Shown piece after piece: positions 8,093 through 17,600 of a DNA stretch of 49,389 bases. Position numbers and translations under genes: made by a program. This stretch comes from Acidobacteriota bacterium. GTDB taxonomy: Bacteria; Acidobacteriota; Blastocatellia; Pyrinomonadales; Pyrinomonadaceae. A model generated the notes under the pieces. It had not been told where the DNA came from. It searched no databases and saw nothing but the letters and a program-made list of their open reading frames with translations. How positions within the stretch are numbered: the first letter of the stretch is position 1; every line of letters begins with the position of its first letter. The DNA is taken from NCBI GenBank assembly GCA_020199995.1, contig JAIVJM010000015.1, positions 1-49,389 on the forward strand, written 5' to 3'.

Positions 8093-9124
8093 ATGAAAGC
8101 AGTCATCTTCAACGAGCACGGCGGCCCCGAAGTGCTCCGCTACGAGGAGCGGCCCGAGCCGTCAATGAGGGCCGATGAGGTGTTGGTGGAGGTGCGTGCC
8201 TGCGCGCTCAACCACTTGGACGTGTGGGCTCGCAAAGGAGGTCTGCCCGGCGTCGAGATTAAGCTGCCGCACATCCTCGGCAACGACGTCGCGGGCGTGG
8301 TGCGCGAGGTCGGGGAGGTGGTGGACTGGGTGAGCCCCGGCGATGAGGTGCTGTTGCAGCCGGGGGTCTCGTGCGGCCACTGCCGCGAGTGCCTGCGCGG
8401 CGCGGACAATCTCTGCGCGCAGTACGACATCCTCGGCTACCGGCGCGACGGCGGCTACGCCGCGCTCGTCGCCGCGCCCGCCGTCAACGTGATCCCGAAG
8501 CCGACGGGTCTTACTTGGGCCGAGGCGGCGGCGCTCCCGCTCGTGACCGTCACGGCGTGGCACATGCTCGTCACGCGCGCACGCGTGCAGCCGGGCGAAG
8601 ATGTTCTGATTCATGCCGCGGGGAGCGGCGTCGGGTCAATCGGCATCCAGATCGCGCGTCTGCGCGGCGCGCGCGTCATCGCCACCGCCGGCTCGGAAGA
8701 GAAGTTGGAGAAGGCGCGCTCTCTCGGCGCGGACGAAGTCGTCAACTACACGCGCGCGGACTGGCCGAAGGAGGTCAGGCGTCTGACGGAAAAACGGGGT
8801 GTTGACGTCGTCATGGAACACACGGGCGCGGAGACGTGGCCGGGCTCGATCCTCTCGCTCAAAAGGGACGGGCGGCTCGTCACCTGCGGCGCGACGAGCG
8901 GCTACGACGCGCGCACAGACCTCCGGCAGGTCTTCTACCGCCACTTGAACCTGCTCGGCTCTTTCATGGGGTCGAAGTCGGAGCTGCTGGACGCGATGGG
9001 GTTCGTCGAGAGCGGGCGGATTCGCGCCGTCGTCGACCGGACGCTGCCGCTTGCGGAGGCGCGGCTCGCGCACGAGCTGATGGAGGGTCGCGCGCAGTTC
9101 GGAAAACTTGTGCTGGAAGTGTGA
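8093..9124 (+). CDS. Zinc-type medium-chain dehydrogenase / quinone oxidoreductase-like protein
   Basis: NAD(P)H-dependent oxidoreductase of the MDR superfamily; substrate unknown. The ATG at 8093 gives the canonical N-terminus MKAVIFNEHGGPEVL. The frame stays open upstream only because it reads through the palindromic repeat, so the longer version is rejected. The structural zinc lobe is present (cysteines in CGHCRECLRGADNLC, about residues 95-109). In the catalytic lobe the usual Cys-Gly-x-Cys-His is replaced by CALNHLDVW, as in the Zn_ADH_like1 / quinone oxidoreductase group. A Rossmann motif HAAGSGVGSIGIQ begins near residue 168. The length of 343 aa is typical. No ribosome-binding site is visible; the leader derives from the repeat. 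Confidence 0.88.
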   Translation: MKAVIFNEHGGPEVLRYEERPEPSMRADEVLVEVRACALNHLDVWARKGGLPGVEIKLPHILGNDVAGVVREVGEVVDWVSPGDEVLLQPGVSCGHCRECLRGADNLCAQYDILGYRRDGGYAALVAAPAVNVIPKPTGLTWAEAAALPLVTVTAWHMLVTRARVQPGEDVLIHAAGSGVGSIGIQIARLRGARVIATAGSEEKLEKARSLGADEVVNYTRADWPKEVRRLTEKRGVDVVMEHTGAETWPGSILSLKRDGRLVTCGATSGYDARTDLRQVFYRHLNLLGSFMGSKSELLDAMGFVESGRIRAVVDRTLPLAEARLAHELMEGRAQFGKLVLEV

Positions 9125-9274
9125 GGCTCTCGGGCGTAGAATGGGGCCGCCGCACTTCACCCTCAAAGTTCAGCGGCCCCGTGGCATGGATCACCACCCG
9201 CCTGACTGGTGCATCCATGCCTTCGGGATGCGCGCGCACATCCCGAACTCAAGCTGTGACCCAGTCCCCACCCT

Positions 9275-11173
9275 TTAAGGCTCTTTCACGCCCGCGAGCA
9301 GTCGCCGGATGGTGTCGGCGAGCGCCAATACGTCCTGCGGTTTGTGCAGAAAGGCGTCCACGCCCGCCGCGCGGGCCTCGCTCTCACAGTCCGAGGCCGA
9401 GAGCATGAGCATCGGCGTGTGCCTGTGCCGGGGCAGAGCGCGAGCGCGCCGCACGATCTCGACCCCGCGCATACCGGGCAGCTCGTCGTCGAACAACAGC
9501 GCATCGAATGGCGCGTCGCTTTGAACGCGCCCGAGCGCGACGGCCCCGTTGGCGCAGGTCTCGACCCTCCAGCCCTCCAACTCCAAAGTCTCCTTCACCG
9601 CGGCGGCGACCATCTGATTGTCTTCGACGTGCAGAATGTTGATCGAACGCATAGCTTCGACCACCGCGCCGCGCCGCGCGCCCGGCCTTTCGCGCACCTT
9701 GATGATGCTGCGTCGCCGCGCCAGCACCGGCGTGCGCTCGGAGAGCAGGTTACGGTGTCGCCGGTTGAGCATCGAGACGAGCCCGTTGTGATACCTGATG
9801 CCGAGCAACTGCGCCGCGCGCGTGACCTGCCCGCCCGCGTCCCTCAGGGCCTTCTCGATGAGCCCGGCCTCGAAGCGTCGAATCGCCTCCGTGAATGAAA
9901 AGCCGTTCCAATCGGGCGGCGCAGGATGCGCCCCGAGCAGAAAAAGCGTGCGCCGCGCGCACGCGCACAGACGCCCCAGAGTGGCCGGGTTCTGCGAGCC
10001 GGAGAGCAACTCGGCGGCGCGCTCGTAAGTGGCGCTCAGCTCTTCGCCGGACAGGCTCGCGCCCAGCTCTTCGATGAGGGTGAGCGCGGCGCGGCCCGCG
10101 CGCTCGGGGTCGCCCGCCTCCGGCGCGATTTCGACGGCCTTCCGCAAGACGCGTCGTGCCTCCCGCACAAGCCCCAGCCGCGAGAGCGCGAGCCCGTGCG
10201 TGTTCAGGGCTGCGGCGAGAAGCGAGTGCTCGCCGCCATTTCCCAGAGTCCAGACCGCCGCACGCGCGAGCTTCTCTGCTTCGTGGACACGCCCCTCGGC
10301 GAGGAGGACGCGCGAGCGCGTCTCTTCAACCTGCGCGAGATGGACGCCGTCCTCGAGTTCTTTAAAAAGAGCGCGTGCGCGGTCGAGGTGCGCGTGTGCC
10401 TCCTCGTATTTGCCGATGCTGAGAAAGAGATATCCGAGGTTGTTCTCGACGCAGGCGTGGTAGCGCGCGTGCCCGGCCTGCTCGAAGTGATAGGCGGCGG
10501 CGGTGAACTCCAACAGCGCGCGGTCAAGGTAATCCGCACGGTTCCACGCCTCGCTGAGGAAGAGCAGCAGGTTGGCATAGCCGACGTGGAACCTCCCCTT
10601 GAGCGAGTGGCTCCCGAGCCTTTCAAAGTAAGGGGCGGCCTCGGTATGAATCCTCAACGCGACGTCGAATCGCCCGGCTGATCTTTCGACGATGGCGCTG
10701 CGAATGAGCGCGACCGCGCGCACCTCGCTCTCGACTTCGCCGAGTTCGCGCAACACCTCTCCCAGAAGTACGCGGGCCTCGTCGAACGTCCCCTGCCGCC
10801 AGTAACAGACCGCCAACTCGACCCGTGCTTCGGCCACTCTCTCCGGTTGCCGCAACTCCTCGAACCTCAAAATGCTTTCGCCGATGAGGTCCTTCGCCAA
10901 CTCCTGCAAGCCGTCGAGCTGACGCGCGCTGCCGAGCCAGCCTGTCAACACTCCGACGCACAGCAGTACGCCCGCGCCCGCCGGCTCGTCCAGCCCGTCC
11001 AACGCCGGACGCTCTCCGACCCCCGCCCAAAGCTCACCCAGAGCCTCGCGCGCCGCCTCGTAATCGCCCGACTCTTCGAGCCGTCTGGCGAGCGCGCAAC
11101 GCAGCCGGGCGCGTTCCTCGGGGCTGCCCGCCGGGTCGGCTATCTGGCTCATCAGTTCTTCGGCTAAACTCAT
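9275..11173 (-). CDS. TPR - Fis-type HTH - receiver fusion regulator
   Basis: Cytosolic regulator of unknown target. The ATG at 11173 (MSLAEELMSQ) is preferred; the frame extends 48 codons further but with a basic, unstructured sequence running through the palindromic intergenic region. Residues about 10-400 are TPR-like helical repeats (GDYEAAREALGEL, GKYEEAHAHLDRA, GLVREARRVLRKA). About 425-478 is a Fis-type HTH (FEAGLIEKALRDAGGQVTRAAQLLGI). About 508-628 is a CheY-like receiver with acidic pocket (HVEDN), phospho-acceptor aspartate in LLFDDELPGM (near 559) and the conserved lysine (HKPQD). The receiver is at the C-terminus, the reverse of most response regulators. The gene is divergent from a small secreted peptide gene, with a perfect 12-bp palindrome between them. 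Confidence 0.88.
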   Translation of the reverse strand: MSLAEELMSQIADPAGSPEERARLRCALARRLEESGDYEAAREALGELWAGVGERPALDGLDEPAGAGVLLCVGVLTGWLGSARQLDGLQELAKDLIGESILRFEELRQPERVAEARVELAVCYWRQGTFDEARVLLGEVLRELGEVESEVRAVALIRSAIVERSAGRFDVALRIHTEAAPYFERLGSHSLKGRFHVGYANLLLFLSEAWNRADYLDRALLEFTAAAYHFEQAGHARYHACVENNLGYLFLSIGKYEEAHAHLDRARALFKELEDGVHLAQVEETRSRVLLAEGRVHEAEKLARAAVWTLGNGGEHSLLAAALNTHGLALSRLGLVREARRVLRKAVEIAPEAGDPERAGRAALTLIEELGASLSGEELSATYERAAELLSGSQNPATLGRLCACARRTLFLLGAHPAPPDWNGFSFTEAIRRFEAGLIEKALRDAGGQVTRAAQLLGIRYHNGLVSMLNRRHRNLLSERTPVLARRRSIIKVRERPGARRGAVVEAMRSINILHVEDNQMVAAAVKETLELEGWRVETCANGAVALGRVQSDAPFDALLFDDELPGMRGVEIVRRARALPRHRHTPMLMLSASDCESEARAAGVDAFLHKPQDVLALADTIRRLLAGVKEP

Positions 11174-11206
11174 GTGAGGTCTAGGGTTCTTCTGGTATGA
11201 CAAAAA

Positions 11207-11218
11207 CTTCTTAAGAAG
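11207..11218. promoter_or_regulatory. Perfect 12-bp palindrome in a divergent promoter region
   Basis: cttcttaagaag lies 34 nt upstream of the regulator start and 130 nt upstream of the peptide gene. It is a candidate operator for the adjacent Fis-HTH protein. Nothing in the sequence proves binding. Confidence 0.3.
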
Positions 11219-11347
11219 GCGGAGCGGGCGCGTCTCCCCCGTCTCTCGGGTGTTAAGATGCGCCCGCACAACTCGTTCCCGGTGGTCTGGTAAGGCTCCC
11301 ATTTTACCGTCCAGCATGACCTTCTACATCAACTTTCGGAGAACAAT

Positions 11348-11596
11348 ATGAGGAACCTGAAAAAGCACTTTGCTGCGGTCGTGGTCACTCTCGCGCTCGC
11401 AATGCCGGCGTCCGCGGCGGGGATCATTGAGTGCCCTCTGCCAGCGCCCCCGCCCTCCTCTCCGGCAATGAGCCAGAGCGACACAAACTTCGATACGGTT
11501 TCGACAGAGGCCGGAAGCGTCGAGTCGAAAGAGAACAATTCGTTGATAGAGGCCGCTTTGAACCTGCTCGAAGGCGTCGTCCCGACGCTCTTTTAA
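11348..11596 (+). CDS. Small secreted peptide precursor
   Basis: I do not recognise a named family. The 82-aa product starts at an ATG with GGAG 6 nt upstream (11338-11341). It has a clear signal peptide (KKHFAAVVVTLALAMPASA) leaving about 58 residues. The mature part begins Pro-rich (IIECPLPAPPPSS), has an acidic/Ser-rich middle and ends in an amphipathic hydrophobic segment (SLIEAALNLLEGVVPTLF). One cysteine remains after cleavage. A good ribosome-binding site, a well-formed signal peptide and a stop soon after the hydrophobic end argue for a real gene. It is transcribed away from the TPR/HTH/receiver regulator, which suggests a regulatory relationship. Confidence 0.72.
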   Translation: MRNLKKHFAAVVVTLALAMPASAAGIIECPLPAPPPSSPAMSQSDTNFDTVSTEAGSVESKENNSLIEAALNLLEGVVPTLF

Positions 11597-11674
11597 CTGC
11601 CGCACCAATCCCGAATATTTTCAGCCGCCGCGCGTTGAGCCACGGGCGGGTTGAGCGACGTGTATCTCTTGGGT

Positions 11675-11715
11675 TGAGTGCCGGAAAGCCGAGATGCCCG
11701 GCGAGGAGGCACTCA
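11675..11715 (+). other. Nested stem-loop, possible RNA structure
   Basis: tgagtgcc (11675-11682) pairs with ggcactca (11708-11715), enclosing gccg...cggc. No T-run follows, so it is not a standard terminator. It could be structure in the 3' untranslated region of the peptide mRNA; no known riboswitch is recognised. Confidence 0.35.
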
Positions 11716-11840
11716 GGGCGCGAAGAGTAACCCGCGTTGATGTGTAAAGCAATGGATGTGTTTCGCCCGCCGGAACGTGTTTAAAAGACTTACCGCTCAT
11801 TGCAAAAAAAATGACATACGTGGGCAGACTTTTAGGCGGA

Positions 11841-11935
11841 AGCCCGACCGTGAGGGAGCGCCGTCCGCGACAGTCGGCAGTAAGCAGTAGGCCGCAAGGC
11901 AGTCAAAACCGGGTCTGCGTCTTGAGTGCCTTTTG
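11841..11935. repeat. Degraded compound repeat (CCCGACCGTGAGGG box plus AGCAGT heptads)
   Basis: aagcccgaccgtgagggag is followed by gtccgcgacag, gcagtaagcagta and then caaaaccgggtct...cttgag, in the same order as the left arm and loop at 19746-19840. The right heptad arm is missing or eroded. Confidence 0.7.
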
Positions 11936-12067
11936 GAGGGCTGAGGGAGTAAGGACGGAGGCGGAAGACGGAAGGATAAAGTTAGAACCCGAAGGTCGGA
12001 GAGCCGGGCTTTCATCCTCCGACGCGCGGCGCCCCGGCCTCGATTTTCGGTCGGTCGGGTCTGTCGC

Positions 12068-13771
12068 CTACGGGCGCGCTTCATTCGCCACGGCGTTGTC
12101 GTCGGGCTCGTCTTGTGTCTGTTCGTCGTCGTCGCCGCCTTCGTCGGTGCGCGGCCCGCCGGCCGGCACGTTGTCGGGCCACGGGTCGCCTCTGGCTTCG
12201 CGGACGCGCAGGATGGTGCAGTCTGCGTCCTCGTAGGCTAAATCGAACCAGCCGCTGTCGAGCGCGTTGTTGACGAAATCCTTGTGCTCATGGTCGGTGA
12301 AGGCGTAGCGCGCACAGCGTCTGGCTTCGCCATCGCCGGTGCAGAAATTGTCACGGATGAGCGCGCCCATTTCCGCCACTTCCTGCTCCGACAATTCGCT
12401 GCTGATGCTGACCTTCGCGTAGAGGTCGGAGAGCCTTTTGTCCTTGTCGAGCAGGTAGGTCGGGTCGAGACCCGAGACGTATGCGAGGTCAGGATTGTAG
12501 AAGAAGAGCTTGGGGAAGTCGTCCCAGTCGGTGTTGAAAATCAAATCGCCCTTCGCGGTGTTCTTGCCGAGCCATTCCATGCCGCCCCTGTAGAGTTCGG
12601 GGCCGGCCATTCCGGCGATGTCTCTGGCGGTGACGCGCGCGTACCAGATCAAAGGGGCGGCGAGCAGGATGAGGGCCGTCCCGACGAGCACGAATTCCGT
12701 GACGCGCGCGCGCTCAATGCTCTCAAACGTGCGGCGCCAGCGCGCGTTGACGAGCATCAGAAAGGTCGCGAAGAGGAGGAGGAAGAGCGAGCGTTGCGAC
12801 TCCCTGCGGCTCGCGCCGCGATAGGCGATGTAGCCCGCGACCATCGCGACGGCGGCGGTGGCGCAGTTCCCCAAAAATTCCCAAGTGCTGTAGGGATACC
12901 ACTCGCTGCCGACCGCCGTCGAGAAGTCGTTCGCCGTGACTTTCATCAGCGCGTGCTCGTAGTAGAGGCGGATGTTGAGCGGGAAGTAGGGGTTGATGAT
13001 AAAGCCGGCGGCGGAACCGGCGGCGACAAGGGCGAGGGGCCTCCATTCAAAGCGCCGCTCGCTCCAGAGCATGACCAGCGTCCAGACGCCGGTCGCCACC
13101 CACAGCAGCGCGACCATGTCGTAGGCGAGCGCGAAGATGTATGAGAGCGGCAGGAGCCAGCGGTACTTGCGCTCGAACAAAAGGTAGATGCCGACGACGA
13201 GCAGGACGATTGAGACGCTCATCGCCTTGCCCATGTGAATCCGGTAGAGGAAGGGGGCGGAGCTGCCGAGGATGGCGAAGAGCCAGACGAACGGGTAGCT
13301 CAGGCGCGAGCGCACCGTCAGCCAGTAGCAGGCGTAGACGGCGAGACAGGCGAAGAGCCACGTGCCGATTTTCGCGCCCGTCTGGAAGTCCGAGAAGAAC
13401 GTGAAAGGAGCCTGGAGGATGTGGAAAAGGAAGTGATGGTCAACGTAGTCTTGCGGGCCGAGCGTGGTGAGCGGCAACGCATTGAAGGCCGGGGGGAAGC
13501 TGCCCGCACGGAGTCCGTCCCACAGCATCCTGCTCCAGCGGAAGTGGTAGTAGGCGTCGTAATCGCCGCAGCAGATCGAGGCGGTCGAAAACTGTAGATA
13601 CCAGAATGTCGCCCCGATGACGAGCGCGCCCGAGAGCAGCAGCCACATGCGCCCGCTCAAGACTGCCGTCCGGGTCTTCCGCGCCGCGGGCTCGGGCTGC
13701 GCGTCCTCCGACGCCGCTGCCGGCGTCTCCTCCGCGGCGGGCGCGCTCGCGCCTTCGCTAACGTTTTCCAT
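12068..13771 (-). CDS. STT3/GT-C-like polytopic membrane protein
   Basis: Multi-spanning inner-membrane protein that resembles the oligosaccharyltransferase STT3/PglB and other GT-C glycosyltransferases. After a cytosolic Ala/Glu/Pro-rich N-terminus (about 1-38) and the first membrane span, the first external loop carries GDYDAYYHFRW (about residues 69-79), matching the D-x-D plus YYH motif of STT3 that binds metal and lipid-linked donor. About ten more hydrophobic segments follow to residue ~380. A soluble domain (about 385-530) holds WLGKNTAKGDLIFNTDWDD, and an acidic tail ends the protein. The WWDYG signature of true STT3 is not seen, so it may be a dolichol/polyprenol-sugar-dependent transferase of other specificity. 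It is 567 aa. No glycan cluster is next to it; it is convergent with the small peptide gene. Confidence 0.78.
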   Translation of the reverse strand: MENVSEGASAPAAEETPAAASEDAQPEPAARKTRTAVLSGRMWLLLSGALVIGATFWYLQFSTASICCGDYDAYYHFRWSRMLWDGLRAGSFPPAFNALPLTTLGPQDYVDHHFLFHILQAPFTFFSDFQTGAKIGTWLFACLAVYACYWLTVRSRLSYPFVWLFAILGSSAPFLYRIHMGKAMSVSIVLLVVGIYLLFERKYRWLLPLSYIFALAYDMVALLWVATGVWTLVMLWSERRFEWRPLALVAAGSAAGFIINPYFPLNIRLYYEHALMKVTANDFSTAVGSEWYPYSTWEFLGNCATAAVAMVAGYIAYRGASRRESQRSLFLLLFATFLMLVNARWRRTFESIERARVTEFVLVGTALILLAAPLIWYARVTARDIAGMAGPELYRGGMEWLGKNTAKGDLIFNTDWDDFPKLFFYNPDLAYVSGLDPTYLLDKDKRLSDLYAKVSISSELSEQEVAEMGALIRDNFCTGDGEARRCARYAFTDHEHKDFVNNALDSGWFDLAYEDADCTILRVREARGDPWPDNVPAGGPRTDEGGDDDEQTQDEPDDNAVANEARP

Positions 13772-13867
13772 AAAGCAAACTCACAATTCCTCTCTCTGAA
13801 GGCACGGGCAGAGATTTTTTTCGAAGGGCGAGAACGGAAAACATAGCACGAAGACGCGCCCCGGATG

Positions 13868-13970
13868 AAGTAAGCAGTGAGCAGTAAGCAGTGAGCAGTC
13901 AAGACAGTTCGGTCAACCGTCTTGACTGCTCACTGCTTACTGCTCACTGCTCACTGCTCACTGCTCACTG
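13868..13970. repeat. Heptad hairpin (AGCAGTG family)
   Basis: Tandem 7-nt units gtaagca gtgagca on the left and tgctcac tgcttac on the right enclose a central hairpin gtcaagac...gtcttgac. It lies between the STT3-like gene start and the receiver gene stop, ending immediately at that stop codon. The right arm has more units than the left. Confidence 0.9.
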
Positions 13971-14468
13971 TCAGACCAGCCGCTTGACCACGTCGAGGAG
14001 GTCGTCGGGGTTGATGGGCTTGGTGAGAAAATCGTTGAAGCCCGAGCTGAGGGCGCGCGTGCGGTCGTCGAACATCGAGAAGCCGGTCACGGCGATGAGC
14101 GGCACGCCGGAGTAGGCGGGCAGCGCGCGCAGCGCCTCGGCCAGCTCGTAGCCGTTCATCCCCGGCATCCCGATGTCGGAGATAACGACGTCGAAACGGT
14201 CTGCGCGCGCCACGTCGAATGCTTCGGCGGCGCTGAACGCCGTGACCACGTCGTAGCCGGCGTAGCGCATGAGCATGCCGATCATCTCGGTGACGTCGGG
14301 CGCGTCGTCAACGACGAGTGCGCGGAGCCTGTCCCCTTGCGCCGCCGCATCACCGCCCACGTGGGGCAAGGCGGCGGCCCGGTTGTCGAAGTCGCCGGAC
14401 ATCCATTGGCCGGTGTTGCTCGTGGCGGCGGAAAACGGGACGGCGTGTGTCGCGTGTGTCGTGTGCAT
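13971..14468 (-). CDS. Stand-alone receiver (CheY-like) protein
   Basis: Single-domain response regulator. The ATG at 14468 (MHTTHATHAVPF) gives 165 aa; an alternative ATG at 14402 (MSGDFDN) is possible, and the frame also stays open upstream, so the start is uncertain. The receiver domain occupies the C-terminal 120 residues: acidic pair in VVDDAPDV, phospho-acceptor in VVISDIGMPGMNG, switch threonine in IAVTGFS and lysine in TKPIN. No output domain follows. It lies 177 nt downstream of the hybrid kinase gene on the same strand and its receiver resembles that kinase's own C-terminal receiver (SDIGxPxxxGYEL), so it is probably a phosphorelay partner of that kinase. Confidence 0.88.
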   Translation of the reverse strand: MHTTHATHAVPFSAATSNTGQWMSGDFDNRAAALPHVGGDAAAQGDRLRALVVDDAPDVTEMIGMLMRYAGYDVVTAFSAAEAFDVARADRFDVVISDIGMPGMNGYELAEALRALPAYSGVPLIAVTGFSMFDDRTRALSSGFNDFLTKPINPDDLLDVVKRLV

Positions 14469-14644
14469 CACTGGTCGAAATACCTCGGGCCGCGGCTCGC
14501 GGAAGCCGCAGGGCCTGTTCGAGTTCAAATTCGCCGGAGAGACTTTGCAGAGACCTCGGGGGCCGATGCGAGAAGCTCGCAGGTCGGCTCCCACGGTCTC
14601 GACGAGCGAACAGGAGATATGCTCGCGCGCGCCCTTGCGGCCCC

Positions 14645-17600
14645 TCACGCTTCGGTCTCTTCCGGGCGCACTTTCTGTTGCAGAAGCTGCTCGATCTCTT
14701 CCGCGAGGACGGACGGGTCAACGGGCTTCGGGATGTGCGCGTCAAAGCCCGCGGCGAGCGCCGCCTCGGCGTCCTTCGAGGCGGCATAGCCCGTGAGCGC
14801 CACTGCCGGCGTGTCGCTCAAGTGCGGCAAGCGTCGCAGACGCCGGATCAGCTCGTAACCATCAAGGTGCGGGAGACCGATGTCGGAGACGATTATATCA
14901 AACCGCGACGACTCGGCAATCCGCAGCGCCTCTTCCGCCGTGGCGCAGGTCGTGGTGCGGTAGCCGCGCGAGCCGAAGACCACGCGCAGCATGTCGAGCG
15001 TGTCGCGCGAGTCTTCGACGAGGAGCACGTGGCACGACTCGCCGACCTCGCACGACGACGCCTCCTCATCCTCCTCCGAAGCGCGCTCGGCGGGCGGCGC
15101 GCCTTCAGTGGGCGCGTGCTGCAGAAGCGGCAGCGAGACGGCGAAGCGGCTGCCGCGCCCCTCGCCCTCGCTCGCGGCTCCCACGGTTCCGCCGTGCGCC
15201 TCGACGAAGCTCTTGACGAGCGCGAGGCCGATGCCGAGTCCGCCGTGCGAGCGCGTGGTCGAGCCGTCCGCCTGCCGGAAACGCTCGAAGACGTGCGGGA
15301 GAAATTCCGGCGGGATGCCCTGCCCCTCGTCCGAGACTTCGACGCGCGCCGAGGCATCGTCGGCGCGCCACTCGATGCGCACGCGCCCGCCCTGCGGCGA
15401 GAACTTGACGGCGTTGTTGAGGAGGTTCCAGAAGACCTGCACGAGGCGCGTGCGGTCGCCGGAGACGCTGAAGGGCGCGTCCCCTTCGCTCGCCGCGATA
15501 TCGAACGAGACGCCGCGCGCCTCGGCCAGCGGGCGCGTGGTCTCGACGGCCTCGCGCACGACCGAGCCCAAGTCCACCGCCGCGCTCTCGATGCGCATCT
15601 TGCCGCTGAGGATGGAGGACATGTCGAGCAGGTCGTTGATGAGGCGCGAGAGCGCCTGCGAGTTCTTGTCAATCACGCGCAGGCCATGCGCGGTGTCCGG
15701 CGCGTTGATGTGTCCGCTGCGGAGCATGTGCGTCCAGCCGATGATCGGCGTGAGCGGCGTGCGCAGCTCGTGCGAGAGCGTGGCGAGGAACTCGTCTTTG
15801 GCGCGGTTGACCTCGCGCGCGCGACCATAGAGCCGCGCGTTGTCAATGGCGAGGGCGGCGAGGCGCGCCAGCTCTTCGGCGAAGGAGACTTCGGTCGGCG
15901 TGTGGGCGCGCGCCGCACGGGTGAGCGCGAAGCTGAGCGCGCCGATGGCCCGCCCGCGCGTGACGAGCGGGACGATGATGAAGGATTTGAGCCCGAGCCG
16001 CAGCAGCACGTCGGCGTGCTCGGTGTCGCGCGCGAGCCCGCGCAGACTCTCCTCCGTCACGAGCGGCGTGATCTCGGTGCGGCCCGTGCGCAGGGCTTTG
16101 GCGACGCCATGGCCCGCGGCGCCGGGGTCGGGCGGAAAGCGGCGCAGCTCGGCGGTCAGCTCTTCCTTCGAGGGGTCGCGGTGGGCGGTCGCCACGCGGC
16201 GGATGGAGGCGTCGTCTTCGACGACGTCAATGACGCAATAGTCGCCCAGCGCCGCCACGCCGAGGCGCGCGAGGCGCGCGAGCGTCGCTTCATAGTCGAG
16301 CGAGGAGGCCAGAAGCGCGCCCGCCTCGGCGAGGAAGCGGAGGCGCTCTTCGGCCTGCTTCTGGTCGTGGATGTCCGTGCCCGTGCCGAACCACTTGACG
16401 ATGCGCCCCCCGGCGTCGCGCAAAGGCTCGGCGCGACCGAGGTGCCAGCGGTACTCTGCATCGGAAGCGCGGCGGAAGCGGTACTCGATGCGGTAGGGCT
16501 CGCCCGTCTCGATGCTCGTCGCCCAAGTCCGCAGCGCGTGCTCCACGTCGTTGGGGTGCAGCACGGGCTGCCAGCCCCACCCGCGCGTCTCCTCGAAAGT
16601 CTTCCCCGTGTACTCGAACCAGCGCCGGTTGTAGTAGTCGAAGTAGCCGTCCGGGCGCGCCGTCCAGACGATCTGCGGCATGGCGTCGGCCAGCGCGCGG
16701 TAGCGCCGCTCGCTCTCGCGGATCTCCTCTTCGGCGCGCTCGCGCGCGGTGATGTCCATCGTCACGCCGCGCATCCCGACGGGCTCGCCCCGCTGGTCCC
16801 GGATGACGACGGACTGGGTCTCGACGGGGATGACGCGCCCGTCCTTCGTCACCCAGCGGAAACGGTTCGTGCCGCCCAGACCGCTCTCGAACTTCCGGCG
16901 GGCCTCGGCGGCGGCGTGCTCGCGGTCTTCCGGATGGACGATTGAGAGCCAGAAGTTCGGCGTCGAGACCCATTCTCCGACCGTGTAGCCGAGCATCTCC
17001 TCGACGTAGTCGCTGACGAAATCTATCCGCTGGTTGGCGGCGTCGGGCACGCCCCACGCCTCCCACACGACGCCGGGGACGTTGCCCACGATATCGCGCA
17101 GTCGCCGCCGCTCGCCCTCGATCTGCGCGCCGAGTTGCTCGCGCTCGACCTCGGCGCGCGTGCGCTCCGTCACGTCGCGCGCAACGCCGGTGAAGAAGTG
17201 TCTGCCGTTCCGGACGAACTCGGCGAAGGAGACTTCGAGCGGGATTTCCCGACCGTCCTTGTGCAGGCCCGGCACCCTCACCGATTCCCATGAGATGTGC
17301 CTGCGGCCCGTTTCGACGTACCTGCCGAGCGCCTCTTCGTGGACGCGCCGGAGGTAGTCGGGCATCAGCATGGTGAGCTGCTGGCCGTCCATCTCCGCGC
17401 GCGCGTGCCCGAAGATTTTCTCGGCGGCGGAGTTCGTAAACAGCATCCGGCTCTCTTCGTCAATCGTGATGATGGCATCGGACGCGGTCTCGGCGATGGC
17501 GAGGAGTCGTTCCTCGCTCTCGCGCCGCGCCTCCTCGGCCTGCCGCCGCGCGGTGACGTCGCGCGTGAAGCAGCGCGTGTGGATGAACTCGCCGTCGTCG

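Larger units (their letters stand above)
11597..12067. other. Intergenic region without supported gene
   Basis: This 471-nt spacer lies downstream of the small peptide gene and downstream of the STT3-like gene (convergent). It holds a nested stem-loop at 11675-11715 and a degraded compound repeat at 11841-11935. Short open frames here have no ribosome-binding site or recognisable product. Confidence 0.6.

Noticed and set aside
14318-16945. Very long plus-strand frame opposite the histidine kinase
   Set aside because: It is the antisense shadow of the kinase gene, a common effect of high GC at third codon positions; its product is low-complexity and matches nothing.
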